From: Psychrobacter pacificensis | GTDB taxonomy: Bacteria > Pseudomonadota > Gammaproteobacteria > Pseudomonadales > Moraxellaceae | Assembly: GCF_900101915.1 (NCBI RefSeq) | Contig: NZ_FNAL01000004.1 | Coordinates: 1 to 64,000, forward strand | Direction: 5' to 3' | Length of the DNA: 64,000 bases | Shown: piece by piece, positions 26,542 through 35,281 of the stretch | Layout of the letters: every line of letters starts with the position of its first letter | Numbering within the stretch: position 1 is the stretch's first letter | The notes under the pieces: generated by a model | The model's input: only the letters and a program-made list of their open reading frames with translations | The model's database searches: none | Told to the model about the DNA's origin: nothing | Program-made: the position numbers and the translations under genes

Positions 26542-29500
26542 TTAGTCTTTCCATGCAGTTTGGACAGGTTCAAAGCCTAATATCTTATCAGAGAGCAATC
26601 GTGTTAAGCGGCTACTGCCACTACCAAGCCCATTCAACCGTATCTCTGCCATAACCGCTTGTGTTGGCTCGTCTTTGACATTTAAGTCATTATAGTAACG
26701 ACGACCATAAACTGCAAAACCAAAGCAGCAATCTTCATAATCAACGCCGATAAGTGAATCGAGCATCTTATTACTATTATAGTCATATTGACCTTGAGCC
26801 AATATCCGCCAGCTATTATTGATAGGGAAAACAGCAGAGGCGGTAAATGCGGACAATGGCAACTGATCCGTATTTTCATCACGCTGGCGCTTGACATAGC
26901 CCACATTGAACAAGCTATTGTCTGATGGCTGATAACGTAGCTCAGTCGTGATATAGTTCAAATCATAGTCGTTAGTCAGCGCACCGCTCACATCAACCCA
27001 AAAATTGTTATAAGGTTGGGTGCTGGTATCCCATACCATGCCTGAGGAAGAAGAGTTGAAAACTCGTTGCTCATCATCAAGCGTGACACGTCCATCGTCT
27101 ATATAGAACTGTTCTGCAATGCTACCATCAAAACGTGTCACACCCGTTGCATCGATGTAACGATAATTGACACCAGGCGTGATAGAGTGCAGATCTTGCA
27201 AGCGGTCATGGCCTAAAAACCAACTGTCTGAAAATAGCTGCTCATAGTTAATAGACGCAATACGAGTATTGAAGTTAGGAATATCATTTTGGTTTTTGTA
27301 CGGTGAATACGTGTATTTCACCCGCGGGCTAAGCAGACGATAGCCACCCATGGTGTCATCAAAAGCGCCAAAGGGTGAGCCTGCTTGGTAGAAATTCAGA
27401 CCTGCATCAATACTGGCTTGCGGCACAAATACGGATTGGCTACCATCTTCTTCACTGATGTTATTGTCTGCCAAGCTGTCTTCATCATAGGAAGTATAAA
27501 GGTGCTGTAGGCTTAGCTTCGGTCTAATATAGCCCCAAGACTTCTCTATCGGATAGACGGCACTGATTTTGTTATAAATACGTGCGCCGCTCTTTTCATC
27601 CTCAGAGCCATCATCAATAGACTTCTTAAAATAGGCAGAATCATGTACACCAGTGATGTCAAAATTCTTCGCCCACGGCAGTCGATAGTTGAGCTTTAGT
27701 TGTGGTAGGCGTGAATAGGGTTTGTCTTTATCCTCTAGAGCCTCACCATTATCAGTAAACGCATCTAACGTTTGAAAGGTTTCTACTTTTAACTCACCAT
27801 CGACGTAATCATTATAATAATTAACTCGAGCACGCCTTGGTAGGTTGATGGTGTTATCTGATAAACCTAAGGTATCAAAATCATCAAGATAATCTGCATC
27901 TGATACATAGCTATATTTGGCATCACCACTTAACCGCGGAATACTTTTCGATGACCAATAATGATCATAAAAAAAGCTTTTACGATCTTCGTCATTATAT
28001 TCTTTGTCATTAGGCAAGTATGAACCGTTAAAAATGCCTTCTCCATAGTTTTCGGTCAAATAACGGAACTCACCTGAGAGCATAGGATTACGATCAGTAT
28101 ATACATGCGTATTGAGCGTGGCATCGTAGTTGGGCGCTAGGTTGAAGTAATAAGGAACATCAATCTCAACACCGCTCTTGCTACTCACGCTCGCACTTGG
28201 TAACAAAAATCCGCTGCTACGACGACTGTCTATTGGGAAGTTAAAGTAGGGGAGATAAAACACCGGTACGTCAGCAATGCGAAAAGTCGTATTGTAGGCT
28301 TCACCGCGCCCTGTATCAGTATTCAAATCGATACTTTTGGCATCAAATTGCCATTTACGGTTGGTGGGTGGACAGGTGCTAAACATCACCTCGTCCAACT
28401 CGTACTCACTATCATTGGGCTTATTCAAGCGTTTAGCGTAGCCGTGTGCTTGTAGCCCAACACTAGCAAAGGCCACATCGTTGGCTGTTGATTGTCCAGT
28501 TTCAGTATTATAATTTAAGCTGTCTGCAACCCCAATCAAACCACCTTTTTTTGCTCTTTCATTAAAGCTGGCTTGAGCGTTGCTTGGTGCATTGCTACGT
28601 TGCAGTGATTGTCCTGTCGCCTGATCGGTAAACATGACTCTACCTTGTGCAGCAGCCACGCCATTGCTTAGATCAATCACAACTTTCTCTGCTTCGATAT
28701 GCTGGGTGCCCTGATCGACTTTCACATTACCTGATAGCTCAGCATAGTTGATATTATTGTAATAACCGTAGTCTGACTCTGTGAATAAAGGTGCTTGATT
28801 GTTGGGAATACTGTCGACATCAGGTACAGGTTGTCCATTTGCACCGCCAGCCTCATTCACAGCACGCTGATAATTAGGGTTGCTCTTTGGATAGACCCAT
28901 TGACCTTCACAGCGTTGTGCACTATCTATAGCGTTTGGCAATAATCGTAAGTTTTTACCGACTTTTGGAATGGTCTGCGCTGTAGGCGCTAAGGTGCTCT
29001 GTGTATCATCAGATTCAATATTTGCTACTGTATCGATATCATTGGCGGTAGTGGGCTGTGTTTCTGGGGTGAGCTCGTAGAATTCTGCCAAACGCACTAG
29101 ACTGTCTTGAATGCTCTCATCACTGATATCTAGCTGACGGTTATCCGCTACGGTTTCAGGTGTAGCTATAGCATTAGCGCGTGTGTCGCGGCTTACCTGA
29201 TCGCTATCTGGCATATTTGATGGTTGTGTCGAGGCGATATCAGAAGACTCATTAATCTCTGTGATATTCAAAACATCATCGGAGGCGCTGTCTTCTAACT
29301 TAGCATCGCTTGCGAAACGGGTGTCATCAAAATCAGAGGCAGGAGTCGCTCTTTGAGAATTATCGAGCTGTGAGCGCGCGTCTTTATAACGGATATCGTT
29401 GTAATCACTGCTTTGAGTGACATTACTGTTATTGGTATCAGGAAGGTAGCTGCTCGTACTACCAGCACTTGATGGCTCAGTTGTCTGTGTGTCAGCATCG

Positions 29501-29595
29501 TTGATGGCAGCATTAACCGTTAGGCTAGATAAGCCTAAGGCACCAAATAAGATCAAACGAATGCTTTGGTAAAGCGGAGAATATAACAAGGGCAC
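26542..29595 (-). CDS. lptD: LPS-assembly protein LptD
   Basis: Outer-membrane barrel that, with LptE, places LPS on the cell surface. At 1017 residues it is well above E. coli's 784. After a signal peptide ending SSLTVNA there is a roughly 200-residue Asp/Ser/Thr/Asn-rich segment before the first recognisable family sequence, QRCEGQWVYP. Disulfide cysteines are Cys229, Cys408 and the adjacent pair Cys956-Cys957, matching the four-cysteine pattern of the family. The N-terminal jellyroll covers about 265-440 and the barrel follows to the C-terminus. The frame has no ATG near its start: GTG 29595 is used, with TTG 29589 possible. First gene of lptD-surA and divergent from amgK-murU. Confidence 0.94.
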   Translation of the reverse strand: MPLLYSPLYQSIRLILFGALGLSSLTVNAAINDADTQTTEPSSAGSTSSYLPDTNNSNVTQSSDYNDIRYKDARSQLDNSQRATPASDFDDTRFASDAKLEDSASDDVLNITEINESSDIASTQPSNMPDSDQVSRDTRANAIATPETVADNRQLDISDESIQDSLVRLAEFYELTPETQPTTANDIDTVANIESDDTQSTLAPTAQTIPKVGKNLRLLPNAIDSAQRCEGQWVYPKSNPNYQRAVNEAGGANGQPVPDVDSIPNNQAPLFTESDYGYYNNINYAELSGNVKVDQGTQHIEAEKVVIDLSNGVAAAQGRVMFTDQATGQSLQRSNAPSNAQASFNERAKKGGLIGVADSLNYNTETGQSTANDVAFASVGLQAHGYAKRLNKPNDSEYELDEVMFSTCPPTNRKWQFDAKSIDLNTDTGRGEAYNTTFRIADVPVFYLPYFNFPIDSRRSSGFLLPSASVSSKSGVEIDVPYYFNLAPNYDATLNTHVYTDRNPMLSGEFRYLTENYGEGIFNGSYLPNDKEYNDEDRKSFFYDHYWSSKSIPRLSGDAKYSYVSDADYLDDFDTLGLSDNTINLPRRARVNYYNDYVDGELKVETFQTLDAFTDNGEALEDKDKPYSRLPQLKLNYRLPWAKNFDITGVHDSAYFKKSIDDGSEDEKSGARIYNKISAVYPIEKSWGYIRPKLSLQHLYTSYDEDSLADNNISEEDGSQSVFVPQASIDAGLNFYQAGSPFGAFDDTMGGYRLLSPRVKYTYSPYKNQNDIPNFNTRIASINYEQLFSDSWFLGHDRLQDLHSITPGVNYRYIDATGVTRFDGSIAEQFYIDDGRVTLDDEQRVFNSSSSGMVWDTSTQPYNNFWVDVSGALTNDYDLNYITTELRYQPSDNSLFNVGYVKRQRDENTDQLPLSAFTASAVFPINNSWRILAQGQYDYNSNKMLDSLIGVDYEDCCFGFAVYGRRYYNDLNVKDEPTQAVMAEIRLNGLGSGSSRLTRLLSDKILGFEPVQTAWKD

Positions 29596-29977
29596 ACCTA
29601 TGATTGCAGAGCCTATTGGATTGCGATACTGAATTGCATAGTCGTATTATTCAACAAGACCAAGTTGTTAATGAACGGCTAAAAAATCACTCATCGATAG
29701 CGTCATCTCAAGAACTTGGCTGTTTTACATATAATGACGACTAATCATAGTCAAAAAAAACCAAATCAGCTACACTATTTACCAAAATTTATAATATAGC
29801 CAAGCTGCTTTTAAATGAGCTAAAAATTTCAGCTTATCGTTAAATTACTGAATGATATCTTGATATGTCTACTAACGCAGTTGTTGCGGCTTAAGATATG
29901 ACCATTTTAGCAAGTATTTGCCTGACTTATCACTACTTTAATTATTTATGATTTATATTTAACCTGTGATGCCCATT
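29596..29977. other. Divergent promoter region of lptD-surA and amgK-murU
   Basis: A 382-bp AT-rich intergenic region with no gene. It includes ATTTACCAAAATTTATAATA at 29777-29796, which recurs exactly upstream of the lipocalin gene at 52820-52839 and may be a promoter or binding site. Confidence 0.5.
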
Positions 29978-31084
29978 ATGACTGATAAAACCACTATAGA
30001 GCCTGACATGACCGATAACAATAACGACAATCGCCAACAACAACTCGAGCATTGGTTGCAGCAAGTATTTGTAGATAAGCCCTTTGATCTAGATAGTTTA
30101 CCGGGTGACGCGAGTGCGCGCCGCTATCATCGCATTCAACTGCTAGAGGCTGGCGGATCAGGAGATACGCGTTATATCGTCATGGATTCTGCTGATGAGC
30201 AAGATGCCATGCGGCAGTTCATCAATGTTGCCAAGCTCATGTCGCCTGCAATCAATGTGCCGACGCTCATCGCAAAAAATTTAGAAAAAGGTTTTTTGGT
30301 GCTACAAGACTTTGGTGCAGTAGAGTTTGCTCATTTGCTGAATGATGCAACACCAGAGCAAATCAATGACTATTATCAGCTCGCCATGCAGACGTTAGTA
30401 GCGCTGCAAACGGTACCAGTCGAGACTGCAAAATCTCAGTATCAGCTCCCAGATTACGATACGGCGTTATTAGATCGCGAAATGAATCTGTTTAGTGAGT
30501 GGTTTATCCCTTATATCGGCGTAGAGCTGAATGAGGAGGTGTGGGAAAACTTAAAATCGGCACTCATCAATGAAATCCTGCTACAGCCACAAGTCATTGT
30601 GCATCGCGACTATCATAGTCGTAACCTCATGCAAGACCAAGCGGACACATCGCGCTTAGGTGTGATTGATTTTCAGGATGCCGTCATCGGCTCTTATGCT
30701 TATGATTTAGTATCATTGGTACGCGATGCTTATGTTGAATGGCCAGAGCACCAAGTATCTGCATGGATTAACGACTTTTGGCAGCTACAAAAGCAACAAT
30801 TGCTAACCACAGCCGATAATGTGGTTCAGCTTGAAAACGACGTTAATGTAATGGGCGTGCAGCGTCATTTAAAAGTACTAGGGATTTTTATTCGATTATC
30901 TGAACGCGATGGCAAAGATCGCTATTTGGGTGATATTCCCAAAGTCATGCGTGATTTAATTATTGAATTAAACTGGCTGGCTGAACAAGGTAATGATGCG
31001 ATCAAGCATGCCGTCCTACCTTTTAATCAATGGCTAAAAGATGCTGTTCTACCTGCATACAAAGGTAAGTTTGCTTCAGCCTAG
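29978..31084 (+). CDS. amgK: N-acetylmuramate/N-acetylglucosamine 1-kinase AmgK
   Basis: Anomeric sugar kinase that phosphorylates recycled MurNAc at C1, feeding the MurNAc salvage route that bypasses GlmM and MurA. It has the aminoglycoside-phosphotransferase fold: the catalytic loop is VIVHRDYHSRNLM, then the metal-binding GVIDFQDAVIGSYAYDLVSLVRDAY. The N-terminal SLPGDASARRYHRI corresponds to the nucleotide-binding loop of this subfamily. GTG 29966, ATG 29969 and ATG 29978 are all in frame; the last is used because the earlier codons add nothing conserved. Followed after 49 bp by murU. The same pairing next to lptD is known in Pseudomonas. Confidence 0.9.
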   Translation: MTDKTTIEPDMTDNNNDNRQQQLEHWLQQVFVDKPFDLDSLPGDASARRYHRIQLLEAGGSGDTRYIVMDSADEQDAMRQFINVAKLMSPAINVPTLIAKNLEKGFLVLQDFGAVEFAHLLNDATPEQINDYYQLAMQTLVALQTVPVETAKSQYQLPDYDTALLDREMNLFSEWFIPYIGVELNEEVWENLKSALINEILLQPQVIVHRDYHSRNLMQDQADTSRLGVIDFQDAVIGSYAYDLVSLVRDAYVEWPEHQVSAWINDFWQLQKQQLLTTADNVVQLENDVNVMGVQRHLKVLGIFIRLSERDGKDRYLGDIPKVMRDLIIELNWLAEQGNDAIKHAVLPFNQWLKDAVLPAYKGKFASA

Positions 31085-31133
31085 ATGATGCTTAATCAAA
31101 TTGATAAACTAAATAATAAAAATAGGAGTAAGC

Positions 31134-31877
31134 ATGTCTAGCTCGACGATTACACAAGCCATGATTTTGGCTGCTGGCAAGGGCACACGTCTGCGACCAT
31201 TGACACTAGATACGCCCAAGCCTTTGGTCGAAGTGGGCGGTCAGCCACTTATTGTCTGGCATATTAAAGCACTACAAGCCGCAGGTATTACCGATATCAC
31301 GATCAATGCGTCATGGCTGGCAGATAAGCTGATGGATACCTTGGGCGACGGTGCGCAATATGGAGTCAAACTACATTGGTCAGTAGAAGGTGATGAGCCG
31401 TTAGAGACGGCAGGTGGTATTTTTCAGGCATTACAGTCAGGCAAGCTGCGAGACGAGCCATTTATTCTCGTCAACTCTGATGTTTGGACGACCTATGATT
31501 TTGCTCAGTTGCGAGACTATACATTAGGCGCGGATCAGCGCGCGCACCTGTTGTTGATTGACAATCCAGAGCACAATGATGGTGGTGATTTCGCTATTAA
31601 TAATGGTCTTGCCAGCGAGCAGCCAGTTGGCGATGCGGACAAGTTTACTTTCGCTGGTATTAGCGTGATGTCTCCTACGTTGGTAGAGGGATTGGTATCA
31701 GGACAGCCTGCCGCATTGGCGCCACTACTTAAGCAAGCAATGATCAAATTCCAGATTACTGCTGAAGTGATTACTGATAACTGGATCGACGTCGGTACAG
31801 CCGAGCGCTTGGCACAAGTGAATGAATTTATTGAAAAAAACGATATCGATAATCATCAAGGTCGAATAAATTCATAA
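31134..31877 (+). CDS. murU: N-acetylmuramate alpha-1-phosphate uridylyltransferase MurU
   Basis: Converts MurNAc-1-phosphate and UTP to UDP-MurNAc, the step after AmgK. The nucleotidyltransferase signature AMILAAGKGTRLRPLT is followed by TPKPLVEVGGQPLI, and the metal-binding region is ILVNSDVWT. Near the C-terminus NWIDVGTAERL fits the family. At 247 residues it is a bare catalytic domain with no left-handed-helix extension, which separates it from RmlA-like and GlmU-like enzymes. ATAGGAG is 7 nt upstream of the start. AmgK-MurU bacteria are intrinsically less sensitive to fosfomycin in the species where this was studied. Confidence 0.9.
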   Translation: MSSSTITQAMILAAGKGTRLRPLTLDTPKPLVEVGGQPLIVWHIKALQAAGITDITINASWLADKLMDTLGDGAQYGVKLHWSVEGDEPLETAGGIFQALQSGKLRDEPFILVNSDVWTTYDFAQLRDYTLGADQRAHLLLIDNPEHNDGGDFAINNGLASEQPVGDADKFTFAGISVMSPTLVEGLVSGQPAALAPLLKQAMIKFQITAEVITDNWIDVGTAERLAQVNEFIEKNDIDNHQGRINS

Positions 31878-31904
31878 GATAAGCAAAAATACACTGGTAA
31901 ACAC

Positions 31905-31940
31905 AAAAAAGCAGCGTTGATCGTTCAACGCTGCTTTTTT
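31905..31940 (+). terminator. Intrinsic terminator of amgK-murU
   Basis: AAAAAAGCAGCGTTGA (31905-31920) and TCAACGCTGCTTTTTT (31925-31940) form a perfect 16-bp stem with a 4-nt loop. Confidence 0.93.
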
Positions 31941-32041
31941 ACACAGATGATTTCTATATCTTGTTCAATCTTTACCAATAGAAATGAAGAGTGAATACAA
32001 GGGCTGGTAAATTGAGCGCGTAGCACATAGGTAACGACACT

Positions 32042-32073
32042 GTCTGATAACCGTATTGTCTGATAACCGTGTT
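32042..32073. repeat. 16-bp tandem duplication at the DUF2474 gene 3' end
   Basis: GTCTGATAACCGTATT (32042-32057) is followed by GTCTGATAACCGTGTT (32058-32073), one difference. The second copy runs into the stop codon of the small gene. Confidence 0.85.
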
Positions 32074-32221
32074 AAACGCCCATTGCCAGCTTAATCAATT
32101 GGGCAATCGTAAAGATCGTCAAAAATCCTGCGGCATATAAGCCCAAAAACCAAGCCCATTGTCTTTGCTTTTTACTCAGTCTTTGCTTTTTACTCAAATG
32201 TTTTTTACTGAGATTTTTCAT
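32072..32221 (-). CDS. DUF2474 small membrane peptide of the cyanide-insensitive oxidase
   Basis: A 49-residue ORF beginning MKNLSKKHLSKKQR, with a basic N-terminus and one membrane helix (WAWFLGLYAAGFLTIFTIAQLI). This matches the DUF2474 peptides found after cioAB operons, thought to be structural like CydX. GAGG lies 5 nt upstream of the ATG. It is the third gene of cioA-cioB on the minus strand, 92 bp after cioB. Residues LSKKQR are repeated because an 18-bp unit (32161-32178, 32179-32196) is exactly duplicated. Confidence 0.85.
   Translation of the reverse strand: MKNLSKKHLSKKQRLSKKQRQWAWFLGLYAAGFLTIFTIAQLIKLAMGV
32161..32196. repeat. Exact 18-bp in-frame duplication inside the DUF2474 gene
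   Basis: GTCTTTGCTTTTTACTCA occurs at 32161-32178 and again at 32179-32196. Being a multiple of three, it only lengthens the basic N-terminal tail. Confidence 0.92.
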
Positions 32222-32313
32222 AAAGACCTCTTATCTGACAAATTGAGCACAGGTGCCACAAAAATGTGTAGCACCTGCTTATCTCACTACTAGCTGCTTG
32301 TCATTTACAATGA

Positions 32314-33330
32314 CTAGTACATATGTTCGTGATCAGTTTTGCCCTTGAACACATAGTACGCATAAGCAGTATAACTTAAGATGATAGGTAACATGATTAC
32401 CGCACCCACCAGCATAAATGATAGCGATGTATCGGCAGCCGCCGCTTCATGTAGCGTCATCTGATAGGGCACAATATAAGGGAAAATCGCCACACACACC
32501 CCAATATAACCCAATAAAAAGAGCAATACCGTCAATAAGAAAGGACGATATTCACGCTCAGTGGTCAAGTCTTTACGCATAATAAAGAACACAATCAGCG
32601 CAATAATTGGCATCGGCGCCAGATAAGGCAAGCGTCCGAGTGTAAACCAATCTTCTAGCGCATCGATGTCTGAAAAATACATAAAGATGGTCACAACAAT
32701 CATCGCAGCAACCAACGCCATCAACAGCCAGCCTGAAACCTTACGCGCCCACACTTGCAAATCGTGCTCGGTCTTTAAAATGAGCCACGTTGAGCCAAGC
32801 AGTGAGTAGCCGATAATCAAAGCCACCCCGCTGACCATAGAAAATGGGGTCAACCAATCAAATGGGCCGCCAGTATACAAGCGATTGCTCGCCTCAAGAC
32901 CATGTACTAAAGAGCCGAGCATCACGCCTTGGAAGAAAGCGGCCAGCAATGAGCCAAAGAAAAAGAAGCCGTCCCAAATGTAGCGATGGGTGCTCGATTT
33001 AAAGCGAAACTCAAACGCCACGCCACGCAAGATCAGGCCAAACAGCATAAAGATGACCGGCAGATACAAGCCTGTCATGATAATGCCATAAGCGACTGGG
33101 AAAGCTGCGAATAGACCGCCGCCACCCAATACCAGCCACGTCTCGTTACCATCCCAGAATGGGGCGATAGAGTTCATCATGCGACTACGGTTTTTGTCTG
33201 AGCCTGCAAACGGAAATAAAATACCACAGCCTAAATCAAAGCCATCAAGCAGGACATAAATGAAGACTGCAAGCGCAATCAATCCACCCCAAATTAAGGG
33301 TAAGTCTAATACATCACCGAAATTAAACAT
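32314..33330 (-). CDS. cioB: Cyanide-insensitive quinol oxidase subunit II (CioB/CydB)
   Basis: Second membrane subunit of the bd-type quinol oxidase, with about eight hydrophobic helices. The N-terminal half shows LPLIWGGLIALAVFIYVLLDGFDLGCG and FWDGNETWLVLGGGGLFAAFP, the CydB signature. At 338 residues it is shorter than E. coli CydB (379), typical for the Cio type. Its start codon overlaps the cioA stop (TAATG), indicating translational coupling. Confidence 0.94.
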   Translation of the reverse strand: MFNFGDVLDLPLIWGGLIALAVFIYVLLDGFDLGCGILFPFAGSDKNRSRMMNSIAPFWDGNETWLVLGGGGLFAAFPVAYGIIMTGLYLPVIFMLFGLILRGVAFEFRFKSSTHRYIWDGFFFFGSLLAAFFQGVMLGSLVHGLEASNRLYTGGPFDWLTPFSMVSGVALIIGYSLLGSTWLILKTEHDLQVWARKVSGWLLMALVAAMIVVTIFMYFSDIDALEDWFTLGRLPYLAPMPIIALIVFFIMRKDLTTEREYRPFLLTVLLFLLGYIGVCVAIFPYIVPYQMTLHEAAAADTSLSFMLVGAVIMLPIILSYTAYAYYVFKGKTDHEHMY

Positions 33331-34829
33331 TAGCGTAACCCTCCATCATCGATGTCATCTGCTGGTGTGTCGATATCTTGCTTGGTCGTGTGACCAGCAG
33401 GATCATTATCTCCGCTCAGCGTACGACCTTGACCTTCGGTTACTGAATGCTCGTAGAAATTGTCTTCGGCAGGATCGGTATAAGGTTTTGGCCCTTGACC
33501 AATCAAGCGCAAGATATAAAAGCTACCTGCACCAAAAACAAAGGTATAGACGATAATAAAGCCGATCAATGTAGTGGCAACCTGTTGGGCTGCTAAGGGT
33601 GACATACTTTCAGCTGTACGGATTACACCATAGACTGTCCATGGCTGACGCCCTGTTTCGGTGACAAACCAACCGGCAAGTAGCGCGATAAAGCCAAGCG
33701 GCGTCATCATCATCCATGCACGGTGGAACAGCTTGCTGTCAGGACTGAACTGCTGTTTTTTGAAGTATTTATAGACACTAAATAGACCCACAAGCACCAT
33801 TAACATACCAATGGCAACCATAATACGGAAGGCCCAAAATACAATAATAACGTGTGGTTGGTCTTCTGTTGCCCAGTTTTTAAGACCCTTCACTTCACCA
33901 TCTAAAGAGTGAGTGAGAATCAAACCTGTGACATAAGGGATTTTTACTTCGTATTTATTGGTTTGATTTTCTTGATCAGGAATCGCAAAGAGACGTAATG
34001 CTGCCCCGCGCTCATCTTCCCAGATACCTTCCATGGCTGCGACTTTGGCAGGCTGATGCTCAAGCGTATTTAGCCCGTGCTCATCACCGATTAATACCTG
34101 CGCAGGTGCCACAAAAATCGCCATAATCATCGCCATGCCCAACATCACGCGGCCATGTTTTCGGTGTTCGATGTGCTTTTTGGATTGTAGATAATAAGCA
34201 CCAATACCACCAACCACAAAAGCAGTCGTCAAGAAAGCAGCGGTCATCATGTGTGCGTAGCGGTAGGGAAATGAGGGATTAAAAATAATCTCAAGCCAGT
34301 TGGTTGGATAAAGCAGACCATCAGCACCGACCATGAATCCTTGCGGCGTCTGCATAAAGCTGTTGGCGGCCAAGATCCAAAACCCTGAGATCAACGTACC
34401 GATAGCGACGGTTGCAGTGGCGACAAAGTGCATGCGCTTACTAACGCGGCCCCAACCGAAGAGCATGATACCCAAAAAGGAGGCTTCTAAGAAAAATGCA
34501 GTCAGTACTTCATAAGCGAGGAGTGGGCCTAAGACGTTACCCGCCTTATCTGAAAAGACTGCCCAGTTGGTCCCAAACTGGTAAGACATTACTACCCCTG
34601 AAACCACACCCATACCAAACACCACGGCAAATATTTTTACCCAGTGTTTGTAGACTTCCGCAAAAACAGGATTGCCTGTTCTTAACCAGCGAAACTCAAG
34701 TACGGTCAGCCAGCTGGCAAGTCCAATAGAAAAAGCGGGAAAGACAATATGAAAGGAGACAACAAAAGCAAACTGGATACGCGCGAGTGTCAGCGCATCG
34801 AGCTGGTCAATCATAAACGTAGCAAACAT
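33330..34829 (-). CDS. cioA: Cyanide-insensitive quinol oxidase subunit I (CioA/CydA)
   Basis: Heme-bearing subunit of the terminal oxidase that reduces oxygen with quinol without pumping protons. The N-terminal LARIQFAFVVSFHIVFPA carries the heme ligand His27. The segment ETGRQPWTVYGVIRT is the conserved GRQPW loop. The stretch after IPYVTGLILTHSLDGEVKGLKNW passes directly to FWAFRIMVAIGM, so the long C-terminal Q-loop insert of E. coli CydA is missing. That short Q-loop marks the cyanide-insensitive branch. The C-terminal tail is acidic. First gene of cioA-cioB-DUF2474. Confidence 0.94.
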   Translation of the reverse strand: MFATFMIDQLDALTLARIQFAFVVSFHIVFPAFSIGLASWLTVLEFRWLRTGNPVFAEVYKHWVKIFAVVFGMGVVSGVVMSYQFGTNWAVFSDKAGNVLGPLLAYEVLTAFFLEASFLGIMLFGWGRVSKRMHFVATATVAIGTLISGFWILAANSFMQTPQGFMVGADGLLYPTNWLEIIFNPSFPYRYAHMMTAAFLTTAFVVGGIGAYYLQSKKHIEHRKHGRVMLGMAMIMAIFVAPAQVLIGDEHGLNTLEHQPAKVAAMEGIWEDERGAALRLFAIPDQENQTNKYEVKIPYVTGLILTHSLDGEVKGLKNWATEDQPHVIIVFWAFRIMVAIGMLMVLVGLFSVYKYFKKQQFSPDSKLFHRAWMMMTPLGFIALLAGWFVTETGRQPWTVYGVIRTAESMSPLAAQQVATTLIGFIIVYTFVFGAGSFYILRLIGQGPKPYTDPAEDNFYEHSVTEGQGRTLSGDNDPAGHTTKQDIDTPADDIDDGGLR

Positions 34830-35281
34830 AAATGGTTACTCTTATCTGTTAGCTTCATAGCGCTGTCTTCCGTACAACGCTCAAGTAACTGTCCGTAACG
34901 GTACATAAATCAAGGTGACAATGATTACGGGCAATGGCTCTTAGTGGCGTAAAACTTTAACGACATCAGGCATAAATTGTGGCTAAGGTTACGATTCACT
35001 GTTTAGCTGAATTGAATAATTTATGTCCCTATAAACTCATATACTACAGGTATGTGCTATGCATATATTATGCGCTTCCCTAGATAGTGACGCAACCCGT
35101 GCGGTTAGACAGCTGCATACCTAGGAGTCAGAAAAACAAACATAAAACACCCTTGAAAATAAAATTAATTTTATGAATAACAATGACTTGGGAATAGCGA
35201 GTATTTTTTTATAAAACATCTGTTTTGTTTATTACTTGCTTTCCCATGCATTAAAATGTTCCCCAATAACAAAAACATACA
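34830..35281. other. Region upstream of cioA
   Basis: The 452-bp spacer holds the cioA promoter and the end of the hydrolase gene transcript. I see no hairpin terminator for the latter, no obvious FNR or ANR site and no small gene. Confidence 0.4.
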
